Positions 44,291 to 55,603 of a DNA stretch of 64,000 nucleotides are shown here, piece after piece. This DNA is from Marinobacter santoriniensis NKSG1. Lineage in GTDB: Bacteria; Pseudomonadota; Gammaproteobacteria; Pseudomonadales; Oleiphilaceae. A program made the position numbers and the translations under genes. Each line of letters opens with the position of its first letter. The stretch's first letter is position 1. The notes under the pieces were generated by a model that was not told the DNA's origin, searched no databases, and worked only from the letters and a program-made list of their open reading frames with translations. The stretch covers positions 558,001 to 622,000 of the forward strand of contig NZ_APAT01000015.1 of NCBI RefSeq assembly GCF_000347775.1. The letters are read 5' to 3'.

Positions 44291-46351
44291 ATGACGCATT
44301 CCTTTGAAACGGAACACCGCCTGGGATATCGCATCCTCGGCTGGACACTGGCTATTGCGCTGGTGACCGGCGTGGTGGTGAGCGCCGTGCAAGTCGCTCT
44401 TGATGTCCAAAGGGTGTCCGATGAACTCGATGGCGACGCGCGACAGACCATCGCGATGGTTCAGGACGCCGCCACCCAGGCGGTTTTCAGCATCGATTCT
44501 GAACTGGCCCAACAGGTCGTAGACGGCCTGTTTGCCAAGGCGGCCGTTCATAGAGCCCGGATTTCCCATCCAGACGGCCAGACTCTTGGCGAGCGCCGCA
44601 GCCCGCTGACCGAAGCTAGCTTTCGCCCCCTCACCGATCCAATCTTTGGCCATGAGCGCGAGTACCGCCAACCCCTGATACGGCCGAGCGAACCCGACAC
44701 TATCTACGGCTATCTGGATGTTCAGTACGATACGGCGCCCGCCGCCGAAACCTGGCTCAACCGGTCCGCCGTGACATTTGGCTCGGTCATCGCAACGGCC
44801 CTCATCCTTGGCGTCCTGTTGTACGTGGTGTTCCACCTGCTTCTGACTCGCCCTCTCCTGCGGATTGTCCGCTCGGTCAAGCAGGTCGACCCGGAGAACC
44901 CGGATGACCGGCTACTAGCCATGCCGGAGGGCCACAAACAGGATGAGCTCGGCCTGTGGGTCAATGCCACCAACAATCTCCTGGTCGCCATCGCGGACAG
45001 CCAGAAGCGGCGTCGAGAAGCCGAAGACCGGGTATCCCGGCTGTCGAAATACGATCAGCTCACGGGACTGCCGAGCCGGGACACATTCATGGAGGTTCTG
45101 CAGCGCAACATCGACGAGGCCCAGCATCGAAACTATTCACTTGCCCTCTCCGTGGTCGGTATCGACGACTTCAAATCATTGAATGAACAAAGCGGCTTCC
45201 GGGTCGGCGACAGGGTACTCCAGTCCATTGCAGACCGACTGACCAGTAAATTTGGCTCCGGCCGTTTTGCGCTTGCCAGGCTTGGCAGCGATCAGTTCGC
45301 AGTGCTTGAGAAGGAGCTCAGTGACGGCTTCCAGGCAGCAGACTCGGCCGACAGGATCCTCAGCTGCATCCAGTTGCCCGTCTCGATTGATGGCCATATG
45401 ATTTCCACCACGGCAACCATGGGTGTCGCGCTCTATCCCTCCGACGCTTCCGAGGCGGACCGGCTGCTACAAAGCGCCGAGCAGACCATGACACTGGCCA
45501 AGCAGCATGGACAGAACCACTTCCAGTTCTATGTAGCCAGCATTGACCAGGAGATAAGGGACCGCAAGCTACTGGAAAAAGACCTAAACAGCGCGCTGGA
45601 CAAACACCAGTTCCACCTGGTCTACCAGCCGCAGATCAACCTGGAAAACAAACGGGTGATTGGCGCAGAGGCGCTGATTCGATGGGAACATCCGGAGCGT
45701 GGCCTGGTTCCGCCGGACGACTTCATTCCGGTGGCAGAAGCCAACGGGTCCATCGTCGATATCGGACAATGGGTACTGGACCAGGCGTGCTGGCAGGTTG
45801 CCCGCTGGGCAAAAGATGGCCAGCCGCTGAGGATGGCTGTGAACCTCTCTGCGGTGCAACTGGCACAGGACACCATCGTCGAGGATGTCCTCAATACACT
45901 TGAACGCCATCATATTCCGGCCGGCCGGCTGGAACTGGAAGTGACGGAAACCAGCTTCATGACCAACCTGTCCGACGCGGTCGAAAAACTGCACGCGCTT
46001 CACCGTGCCGGCATCAGCATTGCGGTGGATGATTTCGGCACCGGCTACTCCTCTCTGACGTACCTGAAGCAGATGCCGGTGCAACACCTGAAAATCGACA
46101 AGCAGTTCATCCGGGACCTGCTGATCAATGAGGAAGACACCCGGATTGCGAACACCATTATCGATCTGGGGCGCAGCCTCAACCTGACCGTCGTAGCCGA
46201 AGGGGTGGAGACGGAAGAACAGGAATACTACCTGTCACAACGTGGCTGCAAACTCGCCCAGGGCTACTTCTTCAGCAAACCCCTGCCCGCGGATGAATTT
46301 GAGACTTTCGTTCAACGCTTCCACCAACAGATCGTGGAAAATAACACCTGA
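44291..46351 (+). CDS. Membrane GGDEF-EAL protein, probable c-di-GMP phosphodiesterase
   Basis: The 686-residue product has transmembrane helices at about 13-37 and 163-186 flanking a periplasmic sensor region. A HAMP-like linker (about 185-235), a GGDEF domain (250-420) and an EAL domain (430-680) follow. The GGDEF signature is degenerate (GSDQF, 332-336), so cyclase activity is unlikely. The EAL motif is intact (EALIRW, 460-465), as are DDFGTGYSS and AEGVETEEQ, so phosphodiesterase activity is likely. Lowering c-di-GMP would relieve FleQ-linked control, but no direct link is shown. Confidence 0.92.
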   Translation: MTHSFETEHRLGYRILGWTLAIALVTGVVVSAVQVALDVQRVSDELDGDARQTIAMVQDAATQAVFSIDSELAQQVVDGLFAKAAVHRARISHPDGQTLGERRSPLTEASFRPLTDPIFGHEREYRQPLIRPSEPDTIYGYLDVQYDTAPAAETWLNRSAVTFGSVIATALILGVLLYVVFHLLLTRPLLRIVRSVKQVDPENPDDRLLAMPEGHKQDELGLWVNATNNLLVAIADSQKRRREAEDRVSRLSKYDQLTGLPSRDTFMEVLQRNIDEAQHRNYSLALSVVGIDDFKSLNEQSGFRVGDRVLQSIADRLTSKFGSGRFALARLGSDQFAVLEKELSDGFQAADSADRILSCIQLPVSIDGHMISTTATMGVALYPSDASEADRLLQSAEQTMTLAKQHGQNHFQFYVASIDQEIRDRKLLEKDLNSALDKHQFHLVYQPQINLENKRVIGAEALIRWEHPERGLVPPDDFIPVAEANGSIVDIGQWVLDQACWQVARWAKDGQPLRMAVNLSAVQLAQDTIVEDVLNTLERHHIPAGRLELEVTETSFMTNLSDAVEKLHALHRAGISIAVDDFGTGYSSLTYLKQMPVQHLKIDKQFIRDLLINEEDTRIANTIIDLGRSLNLTVVAEGVETEEQEYYLSQRGCKLAQGYFFSKPLPADEFETFVQRFHQQIVENNT

Positions 46352-46373
46352 TTAACTACCCAGAGGAGCACCC

Positions 46374-46961
46374 ATGGGCACGACCGTAATCGGCCTGGCA
46401 GTTATCGCCGTTGTCGTTATCTATCTTGTTTTTATCTACAACCGACTGGTTTCGCTGCGAAATGAGTTCAAGAATGGCTTTGCCCAGATCGACGTCCAGC
46501 TACAGAGACGGCATGATTTGATCCCGAATCTGGTCGAAGCGGCCAAGGCCTATCTCAGCCATGAGAAGTCCACCCTCACCCAGGTGATGGAAGCGCGCAA
46601 CAACGCCGTCAGTGCTCAAAAGGACGCGGCCAAGGACCCCGGAGACGGGACTCGCATCCAGCGCCTGGGCAGCGCCGAGAATCTTCTTACCAAAGCACTC
46701 GCCAATTTTTACGCGGTGGCTGAGAACTACCCGGACCTGAAAGCCAACGAGACCATCCAGCAACTGATGGAAGAATTGTCCAGTACCGAGAACCGGGTGG
46801 CTTTCTCGCGGCAGGCTTATAACGATGGCGTGATGAACTACAACATCTTCCGGGAAAAATTCCCGAACAACATTATTGCCGGAATGTTCGCGTTCAAGGA
46901 AACCGCCCAGCTCCAACTGGAGTCTCCGGAAGCCCGCCAGGCACCGAAAGTTTCCTTCTAA
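46374..46961 (+). CDS. lemA: LemA family protein
   Basis: LemA proteins are small membrane-anchored helical proteins of uncertain role, often beside M48 proteases. The 195-residue product has an N-terminal transmembrane helix (about 4-24), then YNRLVSLRNEFKNGFAQIDV and QLQRRHDLIPNLVE, the family hallmark, and ends near FPNNIIAGMFAF. GAGGAG lies ahead of the ATG. It is followed after 10 nt by the M48 protease gene, with which it forms an operon. Confidence 0.94.
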   Translation: MGTTVIGLAVIAVVVIYLVFIYNRLVSLRNEFKNGFAQIDVQLQRRHDLIPNLVEAAKAYLSHEKSTLTQVMEARNNAVSAQKDAAKDPGDGTRIQRLGSAENLLTKALANFYAVAENYPDLKANETIQQLMEELSSTENRVAFSRQAYNDGVMNYNIFREKFPNNIIAGMFAFKETAQLQLESPEARQAPKVSF

Positions 46962-46971
46962 GGGCTGAATC

Positions 46972-48951
46972 ATGGCCCACCCCGGTTTTTTCCAGCGCCA
47001 GGCCCATGCCCGGCGCAACACAGGGCTTCTGGTACTGTTGTTCAGTACCGCGGTGATCCTTATCACCCTGGCGGTCTGCGTAGTCGGGTACCTGGTGACC
47101 CGGAGTGAGACCTCCAATCAGCCCTTCCTTCACTGGCTGCTCTCCACTCACGGCCTGATCACCGCGGGCGCGGTGGTCACTCTCATTGGAGTAGGCACCC
47201 TTGTTCGCTGGGTAGACCTGGCGGGTGGCGGTGATCGGGTTGCAAAAATGGTGGGAGCGCGGGCCGTGACGCCGGACACCACCGATCGCGACGAACGCAA
47301 GCTCCGGAACATTGTCGAAGAGATGGCTATAGCCAGCGGCGTTCCGGTCCCCGACCTTTACGTGATGGACAATGAAACCGGCATCAACGCCTTCGTCGCC
47401 GGCTACACGCCCGGGGAAGCTGTGATGGTCGTTACCCATGGCGCCATTACCCAGCTGACACGGGACGAACTCCAGGGAGTGGTCGGCCATGAATTCAGCC
47501 ACATCCTCAATGGGGACATGAGGCTCAACGTCCGCCTGATTGCGCTGCTCGCCGGCATCCTGATGATTGGCCAGATCGGCGGATTCCTGCTGCAGTCGTC
47601 CTTTCATCGACGCCACTATGTCTCGCGCTCCAGCCGGGACAGCCGGGGCCAGGCAGCGCTTGGGCTGGTCGGCCTGGCGCTTCTGGTCATCGGTTATGTA
47701 GGCGTATTTTTCGGCCGGCTGATCCAGTCGGCGGTCTCACGACAAAGAGAAACCCTGGCCGACGCTTCCTCAGTGCAATTTACCCGCAACCCGGAGGGGA
47801 TCGGCGGCGCGCTGTTCAAGATCGGCCTCAAGGGCGGGTATCTGGATACGACCGGCCACGCCAGTGACATGAATCACATGTGTTTTGGTGAGGCCACCCG
47901 CATGAAATTCAGCGCTTTGCTGGCCTCCCACCCTCCCATCGAAGAGCGTATAAACACGATCCAGCCAGGACTGATTGCACGGTTACGGAGCCGCCTGAGA
48001 GATACCCACCCGAGCGGAGAAATACACCGTGGGGCGGCGGCATCCAGCGCAAACAGTGCCGGTCTGGCTCAGGTGGCCGAGGAAGTGTTTCAGCCGGTGC
48101 GTGGCCATCGTACGGCCTCAATCTCTGCAGCTGCGCCGGTGAACGCCGCCAACCTGTCAAACCAGGTCGGTACGGTAAGCGCCGAAGGCGAGGATTTTGC
48201 GATTCGTTTTCTGGAGCGATTGCCTGCCACGTTCAAGAGCCTGCTTTACACCCGCGCGGGGGCGGTTCAGCTGTGCTATGCCTTGCTGGTTGCCAATTTG
48301 CCCCGGGAACAGCAGAAAGACCATCTGGCGCTGATTCCCGCCCACCCCATTCTGGGTTGCGAGCCGGATCTGCTCGACAAGCTGATACCGGCGCTGAAGA
48401 TCATTGGTGACGGGGTGCGCTTCCCCGCCCTGGAATTGGCGATGCCGGCCCTTCGCAAACTGGACCCGGAGGAGCGGGCCGGTTTGATTAGCAATGTGCG
48501 CAAACTGGCGGCAGCGGATCAGCGAATCAGCCTGTTCGAACTCACCCTGACCAGCTTCCTGTCACGCCATCTGGGCAAGAATGCCGGTCGCGTCGTACCC
48601 ACCCGCTACAAGCGGTACAAACCGGTGCTGCCGGAGATTCAGCGCCTTCTGAGCCTGATGGCCCGGGCCGGCACTCAGGATCAGACCGAAGCCGAGGCGC
48701 TCTATCGGCAAGCCATCGCGGGGTTTGTTGATATAGGGAAAGCGGACGCGGCACCTGGCCTGGAGAAAGTCACCATGAAGCAGCTTCAGCAGGCGCTTAT
48801 CGCCCTGAACAGCCTCTCCCCGCTGCTCAAACCAGCGATTATTGACGCCTGCGCCCACTGCGTCAGCCACGATGGAAAAGTCGAAATCAACGAGTACGAG
48901 TTGATGAGGCTGGTGGCCGACCAGCTCGACTGCCCCATGCCTCCCATGTGA
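46972..48951 (+). CDS. M48 family metalloprotease with C-terminal extension
   Basis: The 659-residue product has transmembrane helices at about 17-42 and 60-78, the zinc motif HEFSH (173-177), two more helices after it (about 185-205 and 225-250), and a third ligand region near ETLADASSVQF. Classical HtpX is about 290 residues; the remaining 320 form a soluble, helical domain of unknown role resembling TerB-like repeats. It is coupled to lemA and probably degrades membrane proteins. Confidence 0.88.
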   Translation: MAHPGFFQRQAHARRNTGLLVLLFSTAVILITLAVCVVGYLVTRSETSNQPFLHWLLSTHGLITAGAVVTLIGVGTLVRWVDLAGGGDRVAKMVGARAVTPDTTDRDERKLRNIVEEMAIASGVPVPDLYVMDNETGINAFVAGYTPGEAVMVVTHGAITQLTRDELQGVVGHEFSHILNGDMRLNVRLIALLAGILMIGQIGGFLLQSSFHRRHYVSRSSRDSRGQAALGLVGLALLVIGYVGVFFGRLIQSAVSRQRETLADASSVQFTRNPEGIGGALFKIGLKGGYLDTTGHASDMNHMCFGEATRMKFSALLASHPPIEERINTIQPGLIARLRSRLRDTHPSGEIHRGAAASSANSAGLAQVAEEVFQPVRGHRTASISAAAPVNAANLSNQVGTVSAEGEDFAIRFLERLPATFKSLLYTRAGAVQLCYALLVANLPREQQKDHLALIPAHPILGCEPDLLDKLIPALKIIGDGVRFPALELAMPALRKLDPEERAGLISNVRKLAAADQRISLFELTLTSFLSRHLGKNAGRVVPTRYKRYKPVLPEIQRLLSLMARAGTQDQTEAEALYRQAIAGFVDIGKADAAPGLEKVTMKQLQQALIALNSLSPLLKPAIIDACAHCVSHDGKVEINEYELMRLVADQLDCPMPPM

Positions 48952-48981
48952 GGCCCGGGGCGGCCGGCGCCACCCCAACCC

Positions 48982-50943
48982 CTATTGAGCCTGGGCCCGC
49001 TCTTCGGACGAGTGGTCAAACAGGCGATCGATGGCCGGTTGCTTGTCGCTCTTCGGAAGACCGAGCTTCTCCCGGGTGCCCAGGTCCACATCCCAGAGCG
49101 CCTTGTACTTCCGGTTGGTTGCTGCGTGGGCCTCGCCCTTACCAAGCATGATCGTCGGACGCAGGAAAACCAGCAGGTTGCGCTTCACCCGGTTGCGGGA
49201 CTCGGAGGAAAACAGCCGTCCCAGCACAGGAATATCGCCCAGCAGTGGCACTTTACTCTTGGTGACCTGAAGATCGTCACGGGTCAGGCCACCCAGCACG
49301 ATGGTTTCGCCATCGTCCGCCAGCACCGTGGTCTTGATTTCACGCTTGTTGGTAACAATGTCCGAGGCGTTCTCGATGCTGTCTGCCACGCTTTCCGTGG
49401 TCTGTTCCACAACCAGGCGCACAAGCCCGTCGGCGCTGATGGTAGGCGTCACTTTCAGGGTCAAGCCCACATCACGACGTTCGATGGTGGTGAACGGGTT
49501 GGTGGCGCTGTCGCCGGTGGATGTGTACTGCCCGGTACGGAACGGTACGTTCTGACCGACCGTAATCTCCGACTCCTGGTTGTCCAGGGTAATGATGCTG
49601 GGCGTGGAGAGCAGGTTTGCCGCACTGGAGGTGGCCAGCGCCTGAAGCAATACACCCCAGCTTACTCCGTTTTCGTTACGCTCTCCCGCACCCACAGTGA
49701 GACCGCCCACAGCCGGCGTGATGACAGACTGTGACAGAATGGCCGAAAGCACATCCCCCAGGCTGCGGCCAACGTTGCCAAAATTGGTTCCGGCCACCGG
49801 CGTGGAGCCGCCGGACTCGTCACCGACGGCCACTTGCACGCCCAGGTCGCGACCCAGTTCGTCACTGATCTCGACAATGGCCGCCTCGATCATGACTTGC
49901 GCACGACGAACGTCCAGTTCGTTAACGATCTGTTCCGCTTCCTGCATCAGCGAGGGATCACCGCGCACCACCAGGGCATTCAATCCCTCGTCGGCGAACA
50001 CGGAGAAGTTGTTATTGGGATTGCCTGCGGTGCCGCCGGAAGAACCTCCGGCGCCGCCTTCCTTGACAACCTCACCCATGACGCCTTTCAGAATATCAGT
50101 CAGATTCTTGGCATCCGCGTGCTTCAGCCGGAGCACTTTGGTCGTGCCGCCGGTCGCAGAGGGTTGATCCAGCTTGGCAATCAACCCACGCATTTTTTCC
50201 CGGAACGATTCGTCGCCACGCAGGATCAGGCGATTGCTGCGCTCGTCCGCTGTCACACTGTATTTTCGGGCTGCGTTATCACCACCAGCCTTACCCAGTT
50301 CATCCGGTGCCAGCTCTTTCAGGAGGGTCACCATGTCGCCGACCCAGGCCTCCTTGAGCTGAATCACCTCCACTTCGTACTTAGAAGGGCTGTCCAGTTC
50401 ACGAACGATCTGCTCGATGCGTTCGATATTGGACCGGTGGTCACTGATGATCAGCGCGTTGGCGGCGGCAACACCTGCCAGGTGCCCGTACTTGGCCACC
50501 AGGGGACGCAGGATCGGCACCAGCTCAAGCGCGTTGGCATTGTCAACCTGAATGACGCGGGTGATGAGCTGCTCCGAGGGCGTTTTCTTGAATCGCTTCA
50601 GGGATTCGGCGGACTGCTTGGCATCCACCTGCTGAACAATCTTGATCACCTCTTCCCCGGGAATGGCGGTAAACCCATGGACGTTCAGAACCGCAAGGAA
50701 CAGGTCGTAAATCTCATCCTTCGTCATGGGCGCACTGGACAGGACCGTAACCTTGCCCTTCACCCGGGGATCCACCACAAAACTGTACCCGGTGATGTCC
50801 GCCACCTGGGTCACGAACGCCCGGATATCGGCATCCTTCAGGTTGAGCCGCCAGGTTTCCTCCTGCCCGTGAGCCATGGACATCAGTGGAAGCAAAACAA
50901 GCAGAGCAATGGCTCGCAGAAAGTTGGTCTTGTGGTTATACAT
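48982..50943 (-). CDS. gspD: Type II secretion outer-membrane secretin GspD
   Basis: GspD forms the outer-membrane channel of the type II secretion system. The 653-residue product has a signal peptide (to about residue 30), an N0 domain (LKDADIRAFVTQVADITGYS), three N1-N3 domains and the secretin core with VPLLGDIPVLGRLF near the end. The ATG at 50943 gives a proper signal peptide; the frame upstream overlaps gspC. It is the last gene of gspN-C-D and converges on the M48 gene; gspE and later genes are not in this window. Confidence 0.95.
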   Translation of the reverse strand: MYNHKTNFLRAIALLVLLPLMSMAHGQEETWRLNLKDADIRAFVTQVADITGYSFVVDPRVKGKVTVLSSAPMTKDEIYDLFLAVLNVHGFTAIPGEEVIKIVQQVDAKQSAESLKRFKKTPSEQLITRVIQVDNANALELVPILRPLVAKYGHLAGVAAANALIISDHRSNIERIEQIVRELDSPSKYEVEVIQLKEAWVGDMVTLLKELAPDELGKAGGDNAARKYSVTADERSNRLILRGDESFREKMRGLIAKLDQPSATGGTTKVLRLKHADAKNLTDILKGVMGEVVKEGGAGGSSGGTAGNPNNNFSVFADEGLNALVVRGDPSLMQEAEQIVNELDVRRAQVMIEAAIVEISDELGRDLGVQVAVGDESGGSTPVAGTNFGNVGRSLGDVLSAILSQSVITPAVGGLTVGAGERNENGVSWGVLLQALATSSAANLLSTPSIITLDNQESEITVGQNVPFRTGQYTSTGDSATNPFTTIERRDVGLTLKVTPTISADGLVRLVVEQTTESVADSIENASDIVTNKREIKTTVLADDGETIVLGGLTRDDLQVTKSKVPLLGDIPVLGRLFSSESRNRVKRNLLVFLRPTIMLGKGEAHAATNRKYKALWDVDLGTREKLGLPKSDKQPAIDRLFDHSSEERAQAQ

Positions 50944-50974
50944 CTGGCGATTTGTCCTGTTTCGTTGAACCCGT

Positions 50975-51817
50975 TCAGCGCCACTGCTCGGGTATGGCAT
51001 AACTGATAGTAAGAATACTTCCGTCACGTTCGATTTCGATGTCCAGCTGGGACTGGTTTTTCCAATCCTCGAGCAGTGACTTGTCCTGCTCGATATCTCC
51101 CAGGCGCTGACCATTGATCGCGGTAATCACGTCGCCCGCCTGGAGATTGACGGCGTTGAGCATCGCATTGGAGCCGTCGTAAACATACCCCGAGGTACCA
51201 CTCCCATCGACAGGTTTGAGCCCGTAACGGCCCAGTGCTGCCGCTCCCCGAGTGTCGAGCTGGGCTCTGGCGTCGGCAAGGAACGATGCCGCATCCGATT
51301 CTGCCGGCTGGGGGCTTGCCTCTGCAACCATTCCCGTATCGGCGGCATCCTCAAACGTAAGCGATTCGTAGCGACCATTGCGCCGCAACAGAATGCGACT
51401 GGCCTCCACTTCGACCAACTCTGCATTGCCCGGAAGCACCTCTCCCACGCGATAGTAAGCCGTTTCCCCGTTGCTTCCTGCAACTATAGCACCGGACTCC
51501 TCAGAACGTTGGCCCACCAGGACACCCTCGAGCCGCAGGCGAAGGCCCGTTTCCGGCGCAGACTGCTTGACGACGTCGGCCACGCCCGAATTAACGGCGG
51601 GGCGCCCAAAAAAATCGTAGCTCGCCATCGGATAATCGAGGGAGGGCCCGGCGCCGCCGGTACTCGCCTGCGAGGGCGCGACCGGAACCGGCCTGTCATT
51701 CCATGCAAGCAACCAGGTCACCCGGGCCAGTGAAACCCCCAGATAAAGGACCAGGGCTACCAGGAGCAGGTTTGCCAGTATTCTTGACAGGCGTTCACTG
51801 GCCGCAAAGGACACCAT
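50975..51817 (-). CDS. gspC: Type II secretion inner-membrane protein GspC
   Basis: GspC links the secretin to the inner-membrane platform. The 280-residue product has one transmembrane helix (about 18-38), a homology region (about 80-170, with GVLVGQRSEESGAIV) and a C-terminal PDZ domain (about 190-275, with LNAVNLQAGDVITAINGQ). The ATG at 51817 lies 1 nt from the gspN stop; the longer frame would overlap gspN. Its neighbour gspD follows after 31 nt. Confidence 0.93.
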   Translation of the reverse strand: MVSFAASERLSRILANLLLVALVLYLGVSLARVTWLLAWNDRPVPVAPSQASTGGAGPSLDYPMASYDFFGRPAVNSGVADVVKQSAPETGLRLRLEGVLVGQRSEESGAIVAGSNGETAYYRVGEVLPGNAELVEVEASRILLRRNGRYESLTFEDAADTGMVAEASPQPAESDAASFLADARAQLDTRGAAALGRYGLKPVDGSGTSGYVYDGSNAMLNAVNLQAGDVITAINGQRLGDIEQDKSLLEDWKNQSQLDIEIERDGSILTISYAIPEQWR

Positions 51818-51818
51818 G

Positions 51819-52610
51819 CTATAGCCCCCCCGGCACAAGCGGTTGCCGAACCCGGAACACCACATCCCCGGGCCTGGCGGATTCCGACCACGGCTGACCA
51901 GCGAGATCCACCATTCGTTTATAAACGCGAATTTCCATCATACCGTTCCAGAGGAGGCTTGCGTCTGCTGCGGGACCCGCTCCACCCTGCTGGGCAACCG
52001 TCAGGGCAACGCCGCCATCGGTCGTGGAAAGATCGGCGTCCATCGGGGGAAAATCCGCCGAGCCGGTCTGATTACCCATCGGCCAGGTCACCCGGCCACC
52101 CGCCCAACGGGCATGGCCGTCTGCTTCCGTTACTCGATTATCCGCCCAGGTTGCCCGCAACCGGTCGATCACGACGTCACCCTCGATCATGGCGCCGCCA
52201 CTGCGGCGAATCAGATCCCGGAATTCCGCTACACCGATCCGACCAGAGGCTTCAACGTCGACCTGACCAGACCACCCAAGGTTTACCGACCCGCGGAGCG
52301 ACGATTGGGAGGTATCCAGATGAAAATTGACAGGCAGATCCCATTGCCCGGACGACGGCCAGCCGAGTTGCCAGTCGATCCGCACCGGGTATCCCGCCAG
52401 CACGACACCGGCAGCGCCATCCCAGAGTTTCCCGGAGACCTGACGCACCTGCACCTGGTCTGGAAGGCGAACATGGGGTGACGCCTTTTGCCAGACCCAG
52501 CCTGCTGGCACAAACACCACCAACGCCGCCGTATAAACGAAAGCGCCCAGCAGAATCAGCAATACAAGCTTGCCCGGGCGAAAAAAGGATTTTGGTACGG
52601 CGTCGCTCAT
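51819..52610 (-). CDS. gspN: Type II secretion protein GspN
   Basis: The 263-residue product has an N-terminal transmembrane helix (about 14-35) and the GspN pattern, including KLWDGAAGVVLAGYPVRIDW. GspN is an accessory T2SS protein absent from many systems and of uncertain role. The ATG at 52610 (MSDAVPKSFF) was chosen because the upstream part of the frame lacks conserved sequence. It starts the N-C-D unit and is separated from groEL by a strong terminator. Confidence 0.85.
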   Translation of the reverse strand: MSDAVPKSFFRPGKLVLLILLGAFVYTAALVVFVPAGWVWQKASPHVRLPDQVQVRQVSGKLWDGAAGVVLAGYPVRIDWQLGWPSSGQWDLPVNFHLDTSQSSLRGSVNLGWSGQVDVEASGRIGVAEFRDLIRRSGGAMIEGDVVIDRLRATWADNRVTEADGHARWAGGRVTWPMGNQTGSADFPPMDADLSTTDGGVALTVAQQGGAGPAADASLLWNGMMEIRVYKRMVDLAGQPWSESARPGDVVFRVRQPLVPGGL

Positions 52611-52684
52611 CAATTGACTACACACAAAAACAGACCGGAGACCGAGTCTAGCAAAGGCGTATCGCAAGTTCATGACAAAAAAAC

Positions 52685-52722
52685 AAAAACCCCGCGCTGG
52701 CGTGAACCAGCGCGGGGTTTTT
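52685..52722 (-). terminator. Terminator after groEL
   Basis: A 16-bp stem (AAAAACCCCGCGCTGG and complement) with a 6-nt loop, T-rich on both ends. It lies 57 nt past the groEL stop and blocks read-through into gspN. Confidence 0.94.
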
Positions 52723-52778
52723 GAGGATTGCTCGGGCCGGGACTCAACGCGTGAGCCCCTGCCGGGAGCGGGCGTGCA

Positions 52779-54449
<1,671 letters not shown>

Positions 54450-54505
54450 TTAAACCGAAATTCAACCAATCGGATTAATGAAATTTCGTGCCAATCGCGA
54501 AGCGA

Positions 54506-54793
54506 TTACTCGAGCACGCCGTAGATGTCGTTTTCGCTCATGATGAGCAGCTCTTCACCGTCAACCTTGACGGTGTTACCGGCGTACTGGCCGAAGACCA
54601 CGGTGTCACCCACCTTGACCGCCAGGGCGCGGGTTTCGCCATTGTCCATGATGCGGCCGTTACCGACGGCAATCACTTCACCCTGCGAAGGCTTCTCTTT
54701 GGCGTTACCCGGCAGCACGATGCCACCCGCAGTTTTCTCTTCTTCTTCCTTACGGCGCACGACAACACGATCGTGTAGCGGACGAATTTTCAT
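54506..54793 (-). CDS. groS: Co-chaperonin GroES
   Basis: GroES caps GroEL. The 95-residue product has the mobile loop sequence [20 protein letters not shown] and ends [13 protein letters not shown]. Length is standard. The leader from the predicted transcription start is about 145 nt and contains a 7-bp hairpin (54897-54903/54909-54915). Confidence 0.98.
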   Translation of the reverse strand: MKIRPLHDRVVVRRKEEEEKTAGGIVLPGNAKEKPSQGEVIAVGNGRIMDNGETRALAVKVGDTVVFGQYAGNTVKVDGEELLIMSENDIYGVLE

Positions 54794-54945
54794 TGCTCGG
54801 CTTCTCCAATAGTCAGATTAATGTGGCAATGACAGTTCATGTTTAAGGTGGCCCGGGAGGTTGCCCTGCTCCGGACACAATTGCCCGGCTGGGAACCCGG
54901 TTGATTGACAACCGGATATCAGCCCGCAGCGAACTTGTGAGACCT

Positions 54946-54973
54946 TAATGGGGTTATCAGGCATGTTTTCAAC
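54946..54973 (-). promoter_or_regulatory. Sigma-32 heat-shock promoter of groES-groEL
   Basis: Minus strand: GTTGAAA (54967-54973), a 13-bp spacer, then CCCCATTA (54946-54953), close to the RpoH consensus CTTGAAA-N11-16-CCCCATNT. No CIRCE (HrcA) inverted repeat was found in the leader, which fits control by RpoH alone. Confidence 0.85.
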
Positions 54974-54993
54974 ACCCCCGATAAAAATTTTTT

Positions 54994-55512
54994 TCACTTT
55001 TTCCCGAGGCGATCGCGGTCGCGCTCGGTCTGGTCCTGATAGTCACCTTCGATGATGTCACCGTTGGCATCCCGATCGAATGGATCCTCCCGACCAAAGG
55101 GGCCCTGATCGAAGGGGCCGCGCCCGCCGGAACGGAAAACGAAGGCACTGCTCTGCCCGGAAACCACCAGTCGTTTCAGAGCCTGAGCCGACAGCCAATG
55201 ACGGGTAACCGGAATCAGACAGAGGAATCCGATGGTGTCGGTGATGAACCCCGGCGTGAGAAGAAGCGCGCCACCAACGGCGAGAATCAGGCCTTCCGCC
55301 ACTTCCCTGGCCGGCAGCTCGCCGCTGTTGAGTCGCTGGTTGGCTTTGAGAAGCGTCGCCAGCCCCTGCTGCCGGAGTAGCGCGGCCCCGATGACGGCGG
55401 TCAGAAGAACCAGCCCCACGGTATTGAGCACGCCAATCATTCCGCCCACCTGGATGAGCACCGCCATCTCGGCAATCGGCAGGATGATGAAAAGAAATAG
55501 GAAAATGGGCAA
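54994..55512 (-). CDS. fxsA: FxsA family membrane protein (TTG start)
   Basis: FxsA is an inner-membrane protein; in E. coli it relieves F exclusion of phage T7. The 172-residue product has four hydrophobic segments (about 2-20, 23-45, 70-90 and 95-115), with the family sequence PIAEMAVLIQVGG and a charged, Gly/Asp-rich tail. No ATG fits the N-terminus. A TTG at 55512 preceded by AGGAGG gives MPIFLFLFIILP, the usual FxsA beginning. Confidence 0.85.
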   Translation of the reverse strand: MPIFLFLFIILPIAEMAVLIQVGGMIGVLNTVGLVLLTAVIGAALLRQQGLATLLKANQRLNSGELPAREVAEGLILAVGGALLLTPGFITDTIGFLCLIPVTRHWLSAQALKRLVVSGQSSAFVFRSGGRGPFDQGPFGREDPFDRDANGDIIEGDYQDQTERDRDRLGKK

Positions 55513-55603
55513 AATGCCTCCTGATTGCTTCCGCACAATAAAAACGTTCGTTTCAGGCGCACAGAAAACGTAACACCACCTGACAACTTGATTAGGGCAA
55601 ACC

